Source of the DNA: Catenaria anguillulae PL171
Lineage: Eukaryota > Blastocladiomycota > Blastocladiomycetes > Blastocladiales > Catenariaceae
Direction of reading: 5' to 3'
DNA: 20,512 bases
Assembly: GCA_002102555.1 (NCBI GenBank)
Contig: MCFL01000369.1
Span: 1-20,512 of the forward strand
Shown: positions 1 to 10,400 of the stretch, one piece after another
Layout of the letters: each line of letters opens with the position of its first letter
Position numbering within the stretch: the stretch's first letter is position 1
Made by a program: the position numbers and the translations under genes
Notes under the pieces: generated by a model
Database searches by the model: none
What the model was told of the DNA's origin: nothing
What the model saw: only the letters and a program-made list of their open reading frames with translations

Positions 1-63
1 CACCTTCCGCCTATCCACGACACTTGTGCTTCTCATACTCTCAACTGCCACGCTTATTTCCAC

Positions 64-484
64 ATGACCGCCACTGCTCCTCATACTGTTTTCGCAGCGT
101 CGCAGCTTCACGCTCCGTCAACGCTCGGTATTGATATCACTTTCTGGGAGGCGTTGCTTTTGGATAAGACATTGATCTCCGGCCAAGTACCTGAGCATCA
201 GGTACAGTTCATATTGCACTATTGTTTACTTTCCCTGCCCATTTCTATCCCAGTCCAAGTTCGGACAATTGCATGTGAGACAAACAAATTGTGATTACTC
301 ACTTACTCCATACGCGTCCGTTACAGAAACTCACCCATGTTTCCGTGTCGGAGCTCCCGACTGGTTCGGACAAGTGCCGCATTTTCTTGCCCGGTGCACG
401 ACCACCTCGTTCGATTGGTCGCCCGACCGTCTCAACGTCTACTGCGACAAGTTTGGCCGCGTATTTGACGTGCGCATTGGTTGA
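64..484 (+). CDS. Hypothetical small protein, two exons
   Basis: I do not recognise a family. The proposed model joins exon 1 (64-201, 46 codons) to exon 2 (254-484) across a 52-nt phase-0 intron. That intron starts GTACAG, is rich in pyrimidines and ends TCCCAG. The product is 122 residues. Exon 2 has four cysteines and ends in an aromatic-rich stretch (FDWSPDRLNVYCDKFGRVF) with codon choice like the other genes here. The start is the first ATG after a pyrimidine-rich leader. A second AG acceptor at 325-326 would give a 99-residue protein in another frame (exon 2 327-488), which looks less natural. I see no signal peptide or membrane span. The gene is close to the left edge, so earlier exons could lie outside the window. 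The splice model is inference. Confidence 0.4.
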
Positions 485-1265
485 ATAGATCCTGGCAGAA
501 GAGATACAAGGCTCATTCAAGAGTTTGCCCTCCGTATATCTCCGTCCCACCCAACCGTTATTCCGTTGTTGCTCTTCCGTTCTACCCATTCCCACACGCC
601 TTTCCCGCCAACCAGCCCGCATTCCGCCGCCTCTGTGGCACCTTCGCTTCGGACTTGTGACGCCTCTTTCTCATCTGATTGCCATCTCTCACGTCTTTCA
701 AGTTGACCTTGATTGCAGTCATTTGTTGTACATATTTAATAGTCGCCTATGTTAGCGTGGCTTCCTGTTGCCTTTCTTTCGTCGTCCACTCTGACGGGAA
801 TGCCAAGGCAGAGTTCCTTGGTTTTTCTCGTCCCGCCATTCGCCATCTTGCGTTGTCTTGTCATTTCTGTTCGCCTGTTCTGCAGGCAATGTTTTCCACA
901 TGTATTGCGGCGGTCTTGTAAAATTTCTCGGCGCGTTTGGCGACAGCGCCGATCACGACAGCGCCGACGATAGCGCCGCTCACTTACACCGCCAGTAGCA
1001 CCACAATTTACTATGCATAACCATAAAAGCCCTTTCGGGAAAGTTGAATAAAATAAAATTCTGAATTTTCTTCCTTAATGAGCATCGGTTTAAATCCGGC
1101 TCCCTCAGCTACGGCTCCGGCCAACCTGTTAAAGCACATGAATAGCAGTCTCAGTCGCGTGAACTGTGACCTTTCACGCCAAATGTTTTTTCTCTCTTTT
1201 CCCAGCCATTGCTGTGCTTGCCAATGCACACTCTTTGTCTTTAAATACACTTTCTCCAAAAGCAT
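485..1265. other. Intergenic stretch, no gene seen
   Basis: No convincing coding region is visible here. The left part is pyrimidine-rich. At 935-985 there is a GC-rich patch with repeated GCGCCG units, discussed as a repeat. From about 1010 to 1080 the sequence turns AT-rich, with a small inverted repeat AAAATTC-T-GAATTTT near 1054-1068 and a CCC-TTTC-GGG mini-hairpin near 1030. This AT-rich part could belong to the promoter of the following gene. I found no tRNA-like fold. Confidence 0.4.
961..977 (+). repeat. GCGCCGACGAT repeat, upstream copy
   Basis: GCGCCGACGATAGCGCC at 961-977 matches the reverse complement of 1902-1919 (GCGCCGACGATCAGCGCC) with a single one-base gap. The sequence just before it (945-960) holds a looser copy, GACAGCGCCGATCAC. 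The two sites lie on either side of the unknown gene at 1266-1760 in opposite orientation. Function is unknown; it could be a small mobile-element remnant or a protein-binding site. Confidence 0.5.
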
Positions 1266-1760
1266 ATGGAAAACGTCTGCATCAAATCAGCATGCCCGAA
1301 ACTCCTCGCCGCTCTCCTCGCCGTTCGATGGCGTTCCGACGCACTTCGCCACTCTCACCACTGCCGTCATCCCCTTCCATGCGCCCCTCGTCCACTGTTC
1401 AAGGCGGATCGCCTCTGGCCCGATCAAGACGGAAACGACTCGGGTGAGGACGAGCGCGTCGAGGGGCAACCGCCGGCGACGCAAAACAGCGACGGTTCCG
1501 CAGCTACCCTACGCACATTCAAGTTCAACGTGATGCCCAAGAACTATGTTTCCGCCAAGGAGACGGGTGACGCTGTCACGATCTCCGTCGTTGCGCAAAA
1601 CATGACGTCGCTGGTCGCTGCCATTTGCAACAAGCTTCATTCCCTCAGGCTCCTCAAGTGCTGGGGCTACAAGGACTCGTCCAACAAGAAGAGGATCAAG
1701 GTCGGCAAGAACAAGTTCAAGTGGGTCGATTGGAATGTTGATGAAGAATGGCAGCGATGA
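1266..1760 (+). CDS. Hypothetical protein with basic C-terminus
   Basis: I do not recognise a family. One frame is open from ATG 1266 to TGA 1758-1760 (164 residues). Its second half is convincing by codon use: an acidic stretch (DGNDSGEDERVEG), a hydrophobic helix-like segment (TSLVAAICNKLHSLRLL) and a Lys/Trp-rich end (KVGKNKFKWVDWNVDEEW). The first 45 codons look poor. ATG 1292 in another frame opens a Ser/Pro/Arg-rich tail that looks more like a real N-terminus. It could join the same C-terminal frame through a GTGAGG...ACAG intron at 1444-1489 (46 nt, phase 2), giving about 140 residues. That intron is unusually GC-rich, so I cannot decide between the models. I trust the region from about 1490 to the stop; the 5' end is unresolved. 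Confidence 0.45.
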   Translation: MENVCIKSACPKLLAALLAVRWRSDALRHSHHCRHPLPCAPRPLFKADRLWPDQDGNDSGEDERVEGQPPATQNSDGSAATLRTFKFNVMPKNYVSAKETGDAVTISVVAQNMTSLVAAICNKLHSLRLLKCWGYKDSSNKKRIKVGKNKFKWVDWNVDEEWQR

Positions 1761-2184
1761 TAATGCGAAGTGTATTGCTTCAAGACTTGAAGCCGTCAAA
1801 TGGATATACTTTGCGGATTAAAGAGTGATGAGATATTGTCTCTGTTCAATATTTCAATGTGCCTCCCACGGCGGGATCGTCGGCGCACTTGTCTCGTCGG
1901 AGGCGCTGATCGTCGGCGCCAAATTTTCAGTGAAATGGGCAATATGATTATGATACTTGATGCAACACTTGCGCATTTCGAACATGGCCATTCGAGAGGG
2001 CAATGCTGCCATGCAAATCTTCACTATGCACCAGGTGCAGTGAGAATGGGCAGCCACAAATCAGGACAAGGGTCAAACGATGTATTAACGACAACGAGGG
2101 CAACAATCAACCTGTCAATTCAAGCACGTGTGCACCCGACATCTTCATACACTGACACTCGACCAAGGAAGCATTTGCATTTGC
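1761..2184. other. Convergent intergenic region
   Basis: This is a 3'-to-3' gap between the unknown gene ending at 1760 and the uS8 gene, whose stop lies at 2185 on the minus strand. I see no gene in it. It contains two direct copies of GATCGTCGGCGC and then mixed-composition sequence that presumably carries both 3' UTRs. Confidence 0.4.
1875..1920. repeat. Two direct copies of GATCGTCGGCGC
   Basis: GATCGTCGGCGC occurs at 1875-1886 and again at 1908-1919, with starts 33 bp apart. The second copy sits inside a near-palindrome, GGCGCTGATCGTCGGCGCC (1902-1920). A related copy in the opposite orientation is at 961-977, upstream of the intervening gene. I do not recognise it as a known element. 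Confidence 0.55.
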
Positions 2185-2657
2185 TCAGTAGAAGAAACCG
2201 AGAATCTTGCCACCAGTGCGCTTGCGACGGGCCTCCTCGTGGTCCATGATACCGGCCGAGGTGGTGAACACAAGGTAACCGAACTGACGGGAAGGCAACA
2301 AGTTGGCCACCCACTGCTCGATCTCGCCGAGCTTGACGTTGAAGCGGGGCGAGATGACACCGCACTTGTTGACGCGACCAATAAGCTGGATCACGAGCTT
2401 GCCGGCGCGGTGGTCATCAACAATGTCGATATCGCCAATGTAGCCTGGGATAGAATGTACAGTTGACGAGGTTAGGAATCTGCAACTGAGCATATAAATG
2501 GGTAGGGCAAATGATCGGACATACCGTGCTTTTGCATGACCGAAAGGAACTTGATGACGACCTTGGAGGAAGGACGCACAAGCACTTGGCGCTTACCGCG
2601 ACGCTCGGCGTTGACGATGGCGTTGAGGCAGTCGTTGAGGACGGAGATGCGGACCAT
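2185..2657 (-). CDS. RPS22: 40S ribosomal protein uS8 (S22/S15a)
   Basis: This is the cytosolic small-subunit protein uS8, a 16S/18S-type rRNA-binding protein of the 40S body. On the minus strand exon 1 runs 2657-2525 and exon 2 runs 2444-2185. They are separated by an 80-nt intron (GTATGT...CCCAG) that splits the Gly codon of KHGYIG. The spliced product is 130 residues, the usual length for the family. Signature stretches are [66 protein letters not shown] and the C-terminal GKILGFFY. The start codon has a good context (CCAACATGG) and matches the family start apart from a few substitutions. The gene is divergent from NUF2 across about 740 bp. The minus-strand leader carries a T-run (about 2721-2729) and a CTGAC branch-like motif, so a 5' UTR intron is possible but not shown. 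Confidence 0.97.
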
Positions 2658-3395
2658 GTTGGCGGATTGGGGGGTTCAAACCTTGCGCGCAGTTTCAAGA
2701 CAAACGAGGTCAGCACACAAAAAAAAACACACAATGCGCGTCAAGGGGGGAAAGTGTCGTTTCTCTGGGCCAATTCAGATGCACCGGTGCAGCATTCCAA
2801 CTCGAACAACCAATTGAAACAAAAGCTTGCCCCAAGCAAACCGGTGAGGATCACAAATTCGGTCCTTCGGTCGAGGGGGGCGGCTCGGTGCCAAAAGCAT
2901 TTGACGCAAGGTCTCCAACACTTGGGCGAGCCGTCTTGTGCAGGCCTCAAAAGAGAGTACGAGTTTCCCCGGGACGCTGTACCCCTTCAACGCCCGCTGG
3001 TCGCCCCCCATGGCTGATTGAACCGCACGGGAGGGGCGAGTGCAGCGGGGTTCATGGTCATTCGTCGCATTCGGGTCGGGATTGCGGATCCGTGCAGATT
3101 GATGCATTGCCGGTACATGAAGAAGCGCAGAGAAAGCAGAGATGTGGGGATTCCATGGCGGCAAGCAGTAGATACCTCGTTAGAATTGAGATAGGTGAGA
3201 GAGAAAGGTCGTAAACGGTCTACTTGTTTGGTCGTTTTCCCTTGGTGGTGGATGCACATGTAAGCGTCGGATCGGCGGTCTGTCGGACCTTGCCGATCCT
3301 TGCATTGTGGACACGTTTCACACCTGTCGTGATTGATAGAATTACATATCGATGAATCGTGGTCATTCCACAATCCATGCAAGCACCGCACAAAC
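2658..3395. promoter_or_regulatory. Divergent promoter region uS8/NUF2
   Basis: This 738-bp non-coding gap lies between two divergently transcribed starts, so both promoters should be inside it. I see an A-run at 2721-2729 and a G-rich patch at 2873-2883, but no clear TATA box and no open frame with believable composition. No RNA gene was recognised. Confidence 0.4.
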
Positions 3396-5358
3396 ATGTC
3401 TTCATTCGGCAATCCCCGCTCTAACGTCGGCCCGCGTGGCCGCAGTGCAGCCAATGCCGGTGGCCCCCAGGCAGGCAACGCCCAATCATCTGCTCACAAG
3501 GACCGACTTGATCTCCGGCTCCTCAACGAGTTCCACCAGGCCACTGGCCTGGCGTTTACTTTGGACGAGATCCGGCAGCCCGATTTCGTCAAAACCCTGG
3601 TCCAAAAAGTGTTCATCGAGATGCAAATCTTGACCGAGGATAACATCTTGCAGGTGGCGCAGGTGATGGACGTGGACATCACGCTCCAGGGGAACATGGG
3701 CATGTTTCAGCAGCAGGTCGAGTTGCTTGCCTGGGCAAAGGTTGGGTATGTGTGAGGAGCCGCTCGTCCAATCCGAGCTCCGTTGTCGTCGCTGACGCTC
3801 TGTCCATCAACCCACAACACTTTTGCGCGATTCCTTAATGCAATTGATCAGATCATATCTGTTTTCCGAAATTGCCCGCGAGTTCAACCTCGAGCCCCCA
3901 TCGGGCAATAGATCCGACTTCATCTTCACCTTGACCGACATGTACCGCGGCAACCCCGACCGCGTGGTCAAGGCAATCGAAATGATTGCCAGGCTATTTG
4001 ACCGCACGCGCAGCATCATGGCGAAAATCAAGGAGGAGGGATTGCAATCCGTACGCAACCCGCTACCATTCCTTACACTCATCCACTCGCTCACTCACTC
4101 ACTTCAACCTCGCACGAACGCTGACAATGCCCATGTGTACTTGACACTAGGAACAAGCACGCAGCACTGTGCAAGAACACGACGAAACCATTTCGCGGCT
4201 CGACACCGAAAAGCAAGCGCTGGCCGACCTGGCCGAGCAAGACCGCCAGCAGGCCGAGCAAATGCGCACGCAAAACCATGCCATCATGCGCGAGACAAAG
4301 GCCGTCAACACACGGCGTGACAAGGCGATTGATGAAATCGAAGAAGGGCGTAAGCGTCAAGCGCGGATCCAGCAAGAGCGCGACAAGGAGCACATGGAGG
4401 TGAATCTGATTTCAGAGGCAATTGCGACGAAAAAGTCGTACATTATTGATGATCCAAAGGTCATGCGAGCGGTATGTTGGGCTTGTCACATTGTATGATC
4501 TTGTTCTCGCAGGGACTGACTTGTCTGTTTGATTGGTCCGATTGTACGTAGGGCTTGGAAAAGTTGCATTCACAAATGGAGGCATCCAAAGCTCGAGCAG
4601 ACGCCGTAACGCAAAAGCGGGTCAACATCACGGCCAACATTCAAGCTGTTGAGGACTTTACCACGGTGCGTTTTTCCATTGGAGTACTGTTGTAGCCAAC
4701 GCCTAACATATTGCATGATTTTTGCACTCTCCAGGACGTTGGTCAGCTCACCCTGCGCCTCAAGGAGCTGTGCGAGACGCGTGACGAACTCAACAAGGTC
4801 GTCGCCGACTGCGGCCAGTACGAAATCCGGCTCGCCAAGATCACTGAGGAAAAGGCGGCTCTGATGAGTCAACATCAGGTCCGTTTTGTTTCTTTGTTTG
4901 TATTTTTGTGACGACGCTAAACATTTTCCTGCTTGCTCGCTCACTGCGCTCCTGTCCAACAGTCGGCCGATGAGAGCCTTGCTCGTGCAAAAGATGTGCT
5001 CACCCGCCAGGAGCAAGACTTTGAGGCACGCCGCGCCGCGCACGCCGAGGCTGCGGCTGCAGCCGCGGCCGACCTCGAGGCTCTGCTTACGCACGTGGAA
5101 CAAAACAGTGCACGGGTAGAGGAGCTGCTGAGCGAGGCGGCGCAGCTGGCTGAGACCATGCGGGTGGCCAAGGCGCGGTTTGCTGAGGATATGCAGCGCA
5201 TGTGTGAGCACATGGACGCGTGGATCAAGGCATTGGAGGGAGGCGTGGTGGCAGAGGTGGATCGGTTGTTTGTTGAGGAGAGTGGACCGGATGGTTTGTT
5301 TGCGCCAAAGCAGGTGCCAATGCTGGATGAGGTGGAGGAGGATGCAATGATCAGGTGA
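3396..5358 (+). CDS. NUF2: Kinetochore NDC80-complex subunit NUF2
   Basis: NUF2 pairs with NDC80 and helps couple kinetochores to spindle microtubules. My six-exon model is 3396-3745, 3852-4050, 4151-4471, 4552-4665, 4735-4878 and 4963-5358; every junction keeps phase and the product is 507 residues. Residues 1-35 are a loose tail. Residues about 39-175 form the calponin-homology-like head: helix GLAFTLDEIRQPDFVKTLVQ, then DFIFTLTDMYRGNPDRVVKA and IEMIARLFDRTRS. The latter align by eye with the yeast DFNMTDLYKPEAQR...VVNYARFREER stretch. The rest is heptad-rich coiled coil. It is somewhat longer than yeast or human NUF2 (about 450-465). The acceptor of exon 2 is doubtful: the AG at 3850-3851 fits phase, but the sequence just before it (DSLMQLIR) also looks coding. 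Another coiled-coil protein is possible but less likely. Confidence 0.72.
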
Positions 5359-5638
5359 ATGGTTCGTTACACAAATGCAAGTTCATGTAGATATCAACAA
5401 ATGGCCTATATCATACAAGGGTGGTCGAGGCAACCGGCTTGCGAAGAAATGGTGTATATGAGATGTGCTTTGAAGGAAGTAAACGATGGCGTGAACGAAA
5501 AATGACGTGCAAGAAAGTGTGGGAAAACAGTTCAAGAAATACGACAAGACGGGTGCAACAAAAGGAAACAACACACACACACACACACTAACACGTAATC
5601 AAACAGGTGAAGGTCCTGAGCGATATGAACAAACAAAA
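5359..5638. other. Convergent 3' gap with AC microsatellite
   Basis: This 280-bp gap separates the NUF2 stop from the stop of the channel gene on the other strand. It contains both 3' UTRs. An uninterrupted AC-dinucleotide run covers about 5570-5588. I see no gene. Confidence 0.45.
5570..5588 (+). repeat. (AC)n dinucleotide microsatellite
   Basis: About nine and a half AC units lie in the presumed 3' UTR of the minus-strand channel gene, 51 bp beyond its stop. It is a simple sequence repeat with no inferred function. Confidence 0.85.
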
Positions 5639-7078
5639 TTACTCGTCACCACCACCGCCACCAGCACCGCCACCACCAGCTCCACCAGCGCCGACCCCGC
5701 CAGCCCCACCGCCGACAGCATCCGAGGCATCCAACAAGGCCTCTTGGGCATCATGCTTCTTTCCCTTGCCCGGCACGACCGACAGAGAATGCACAACGCG
5801 GTTCCCAACGACCGTCGACCCCAAAACGGTGGAAATGGCGCTGATGCCGCCAACGGCCGTCATGGCTGACGAGTACGCCTCGGAATCTGCGGGTTGCAGC
5901 GATTTTGGCACAATGTACTCGCCCGCGTCATTGACGGGCCGGCGCAGCGGAATGTTGAGCGTCAGGTCTGTATCGGACCCGCGTGCTTGCAAGACATGGG
6001 CATCGTCAAGGGCCCAGTCAGCCAGGTCGGCACGCGATTCGGAAATGAGTTCCGAGATTTCGACTTCGGCGTCGGCAATGAATTCTTCGACGCGCAAGTC
6101 GTTGGCATCGGTGCCAAAGGGGTTTTCGATTTCAGAACCAATGAGTTCGACGCCCACAAAGGTGAAGGTGGCAAGGGCAGTGATGAGGATGGCGAGGAAC
6201 TTGAAGTCGCCTAGCAGTTGGAAGGGGAGCATGATGAGGTACATGTACATGATTTGCTTGAGATGCAAGCTGTATGCGAGCGGAATTGGACTGTTTTTGC
6301 GGTTACATGTCAGCACACCAGACGCAATGAATCATGGAAAAGTTGAGGCGGAAACGACAGACAGAGAGAGAAACGGGACATACGTTGTCAAGATACGCTC
6401 CATGCTCGTCACGGTATCGTTCATGCTGTTGATGGCGGCAATGAGCTGACCACACTGCGGCATGTCCAAGGTCTTGCGGCGCAACAGGTCGTCCACGTAG
6501 GCATTGAGCAGGTACAAAATGTCCGTGTGCACAAACTTGGACGACGTCAACAAGTACGGATGGCTGGCCGAGAGCGTGGGCACGGCAGGCAGGAGACCTT
6601 CAAACTCGGGACGGATGCATCCGTCGTCCGTGACGAGGCCGTCATTGTTGCGGGCGTGGTTGCGAACGGCAATCAAAAAGCTGAGAATGAGCCCCATGGC
6701 AGTGGTCTTTTCGGTGGTGTTATCCCTGTTGGCGGGCTCATCGGCAGCAACCCAGAACAAGCGCGCCATGTTGCGGGTGGCCACGGTGAGGTTAGTCCAC
6801 AGACGGCGGCCCTCCCAGTAGCGCTCATAGGCCGTGTTTGTGCGGAAACCGAGCAGGAGCGAGAGGACAAAGGAGATGACGGTGAGGAAGACGGTCGAGT
6901 TGGGGAAGAAGAACTGCAGGCCCGGCGTGGTTTGCCAGAAGCACACGGCGGTGGCCCAAAGCGTCAAGATGATGGTGGGCAGGGCAACGCGCGGGAGGAC
7001 GGACCCGTGCCAGCGGAGGGCGCGGGGCCAGCCCAGGGTCTTGTGCTGGAGCTTGATGTGGTTGCGTTGCAGCTGCAT
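5639..7078 (-). CDS. Bestrophin-family (UPF0187) anion channel
   Basis: This is an integral membrane protein of the bestrophin/UPF0187 family, whose members form ligand- or voltage-gated anion (chloride) channels. Minus-strand exon 1 is 7078-6384 and exon 2 is 6290-5639, with a 93-nt intron (GTATGT...AACAG). The spliced product is 448 residues. Recognisable parts are the first hydrophobic segment (about 31-49, ALPTIILTLWATAVCF), the hallmark LLGFRTNTAYERYWEGRRLW (75-94), TPIPLAYSLHLKQIMYMYL (232-250) followed by paired membrane segments (about 250-282), and the family motif EIENPFGTDANDL (285-297). The tail is an unusual run of Gly and Ala ending in GDE. An in-frame ATG at 7181-7183 would add 35 residues. 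I chose 7078 because the conserved part begins soon after it. The substrate and membrane are not evident from sequence. Confidence 0.9.
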
Positions 7079-7461
7079 TGCGGAAGATGAATCGTGGATG
7101 TCTTGGACTGCCCAGAGAAGCGACTGACACAGTCGAGTCTCGAATGTGGATGGAGTGAGGCATTGGATCTGTGGGAATCCCAACGGGAACCAGAACCAGT
7201 GGCTTCGAGGTCACGTTTCTTTGCTGGCTTTGGTCACGCCGGTCACGCCGGCCACTGCGGCTCTTTTCCGTTCTGATGAGCGGTTGCCACGTCCTCCTTT
7301 ACTTTCCGGGACCTCGTCCTCGAGGACGGGCGCGGCATCGGATGTTATGACCTTCTCCAACTCGAATGCAGTCATGAATTGATTCCGCAATGGACACAGC
7401 CCATTAGCCTTCACGCTCCTTCCTCCCGACTGACTCATTCAATTTAACCTCACCTTCCACA
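7079..7461. promoter_or_regulatory. Divergent promoter, channel and golgin
   Basis: This 383-bp gap separates two divergent start codons. It holds a tandem 9-bp repeat GGTCACGCC at 7232-7240 and 7241-7249, a looser GGTCACG at 7209, and a perfect 14-bp palindrome CGTCCTCGAGGACG at 7315-7328. These are candidate binding sites for a shared regulator. The golgin leader just before 7462 is pyrimidine-rich (CTTCCTCCC, CACCTTCCACA). No TATA box was seen. Confidence 0.45.
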
Positions 7462-10400
7462 ATGGCCGACACTTCGTCCACAAACGGCGGGACCGGCCTG
7501 TCGCCCGAGCAGCGCATTGCCGAGCTCGAGTCCCTCAACGCCAAGCTCGAGTCGCGCCTGGCAAAGCTCATGGAAAAGTCGCAAGCCAAGCTGTCGTCGC
7601 TCAACGAAGAAAAGGTTGCCCTTCAGCAGAAAATCGACGTCTTGCTCAAGACACGCGTGGGTGGCCGCCGCACGCCAACGTCGTCGGTCCAGTCGCCGCC
7701 CAATGAGCCTGCAGGCGCCGCCGCAACAAGTGAGGAGGTGGACAAGTTGAAAGCAAAGGTCGCCGAGTTGGAGAGGCAAGTCACCGAGGCGGCCGTTGCG
7801 CGCGAGTCTGCCATTCAACAAGTCCAGGAACTGGTCGAAAGCGAGCTAAAGGAAAAGGCAGAAAAGCAGGCGCAGGAGGCGCAGGAGGCGCAGGCAGAGC
7901 GGGAACAGCTGGAAGCAAACCATGCATCAGAAATTGCATCGCTCAAGGCCGACCACGAGGTGGTGCTGTCGGCCGCCGCCGCTTCCGCCAAGGCTCAAGT
8001 CGATCAGCTGAAGCAGGAGCACGGGGCGGCGCTGGCGACACAGCGTCAAGCGCTTGAGTCGGAAAAACAGTCGACGGCAACCAAGTTGGTCGAAGCCACC
8101 GAAGCGCTTGCCAAGGTGACGGCCGAGCGTGATGCAGAGCGCAGCCAGCATGTGGATCGGGTCAAGGCGTTGGAGGAGCAGGCCATGGCATCGGACACGC
8201 GGGTCAAGGAATTGCAAGCTACCGTGGAGGAAATGGACAAGGCGGCCAAGGATTTGCGTGCAAAGTTGGACGAGGCTGAGGGCGCAAACGCTGCCTCGCG
8301 CAAAACAGCGCAAGAGGTTGCGAGCAAGGCCAAAGATGAATTGAGTCAACTGCAAGACGAGGTTTGTGACCCTTCCTCATGCTTTCCTTTTGCCAGTTTA
8401 GGCTCACATAATCATCAATCGACTATAGCTCAAGCAAGCCGAGCAATCACGCCACGCCTTAGAATCCCAGCTCGACCAGCTGAAAACAAAGCACAAGGAC
8501 GACCTCAACCAGCTCACCACCAAACACACCGAGGAACTCGCCGCCCTGCGCCAATCCCTCTCGGCGACCGACGACACGACGGCCCACCTGCACTCGCACC
8601 TGACGGACGTGGAATCCAAGCTTGCCGCCGAGCTCGCCGCTCACAAGCAAACCAACGCCGACCTAGCGTCCCTCCAATCGGCACACGCCGATTTACAGTC
8701 GACATACGCTCAAGTACAGGCCGCGCACGCCGACCTCACTGCCGCACATGCCGACGTGACCAGCCAATTGGACGCAGTGCAGCGAAATGTCGAGGCACTT
8801 AAGGCCGCCGCCGATGCCGCCGAAACAAAGGCCAAACAGGTGCAAGCCGACATGCAGGCCAAATTGGACCAGGTCACGTGCGATGTAACCAAGTGCGTGG
8901 AAAAGGAGTGGCAGGCAAAACTCGAGGCGCAAGCCGCCCAGCACACGCTCGCAATCGCCCAACTTGAATCCACACTCGAGTCACGCACAACGGATGCGGA
9001 ACGTGCCTGGCAAGCAAAGCTGGACGCGGCTCTTGAACAGCACAAGCAAGCCGTGGCGCAACTCGAGGCTGAATGCGACGAGCAACTTAAAAAGGCGCAA
9101 GACGATCGCGACGCACAAGTGGCTGCGGCCGAGGCCGCGAAAAAAGAAAAGGTGGCGGCTGCCAAGCGCGACGCAGACGAGGCGCGCAAGGCTCTCGAGG
9201 ACAAGGAGAAGGCGTGGGCCGCCGAGCGCAAGCAATTGGAGCAAGCGATTGACACGGCCAAGCGCGACACCGAGGCCGATGTGGGCAAGCGGCTGGCAGT
9301 CGAGCACGCGGCCACGCTCGACAGGTTGCGAGCTGAGGCGCGCGAGCAAGCGGCCACAGCAGACAAGGCACTTGTCGACGTCAAGAAGCAGCTGGCGGCA
9401 GCGCAGGCGGATGGGAAGGCCAAGGCCTCGGCTGTTGCCGATCTCGAGGGCAAGCTCGTCGCACACGATGCCGAACATGCAAAGGCCGCAAAGGAGTGGC
9501 GGCGCAAGGAGGAAGAGCACCTCGAAAAGTTGCGCATCATGGACGTGCAAGTGCGCGCCCTGGCCGAAGAGTCGCAGGAACTGGTCACGTTGCGCAAGCG
9601 CGTCACTGAGGTGCAGGCCGAGCTCGATGCGGCGCGCAAGGAGGCGAGCGAGTGCGAGGCAGCAAACAAGCAGTTGGCTGACGAGCGGGCGGCCAATGCA
9701 AGCTTGAGAAAGGCACTGGACAAGGCCGACGATTCGGTGCGCGAGCTCGAGGTTGCGTTACAGGCGGCACAGGCTCGAGCAGACGAGGCACAGGGCGCCA
9801 TTGAGCAGTTGCCGCTTGTCAAGTCGGAACTGGCCACGGTACAAGCCCTTTTCCACGCCAAATCCAACGAGTACGAAAGCATGCGCCAACGCGCCGTGGC
9901 GGCGGAAACGGCCAGGGACAACGCGCGGCTCGACTGGGAACGGCAGCTTGCCGACGCCATCAAGGACGCACAAGTCGCACGTGCAAAGCACGAGGCCGAT
10001 GTGGAGCGGCTCGCGAGCCAGGCGGCAGACTGGGACACGGTGACAAGCGAATGGCAGGCCAAGCTCGAAGCGGCACAACAGGTGGCCGAGTCGAAATCGG
10101 CCGAGGTCGACACGGTCCGTGCGGATCTCGAGTCGGTCCGGGCACAGCTCGACACGGTCGAAACGCGGTTGATTGAGATGGCCGACGAGGCAGATGCGCT
10201 CAGGGACAAGTTGGCAAAGGAGCAAGGGTCTGCTGCACGCGTGCAAGAGCTGACGCAGCTCAACCAGCGGCTCGCACAAGATCTTGAGGCACTTTCGACG
10301 CGCGAATCGCATCTCAAGCAAGTCAACCGGTCGCTCAAGGACGAGGTCCGCAAGTTGTCGAGGCAAGGGTCCGCATCCAGCTTGTCCTTGTCGGGTGCCG

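Noticed and set aside
299-622. 107-codon minus-strand frame opposite the first gene
   Set aside because: Arg/Gly-rich antisense of a plus-strand region with better codon use and a clean intron.
1084-1100. GGTTTAAATCC, resembling a tRNA B box
   Set aside because: The flanking bases cannot form a T-arm or an acceptor stem, and no A box is found at the right distance.
2674-2690. GGGTTCAAACC, resembling a tRNA B box
   Set aside because: It lies in the leader of the uS8 gene, and no cloverleaf can be drawn around it.
7270-7310. CTGATGAG, the start of a hammerhead ribozyme core
   Set aside because: No GAAA box or closing stems follow in a consistent arrangement.
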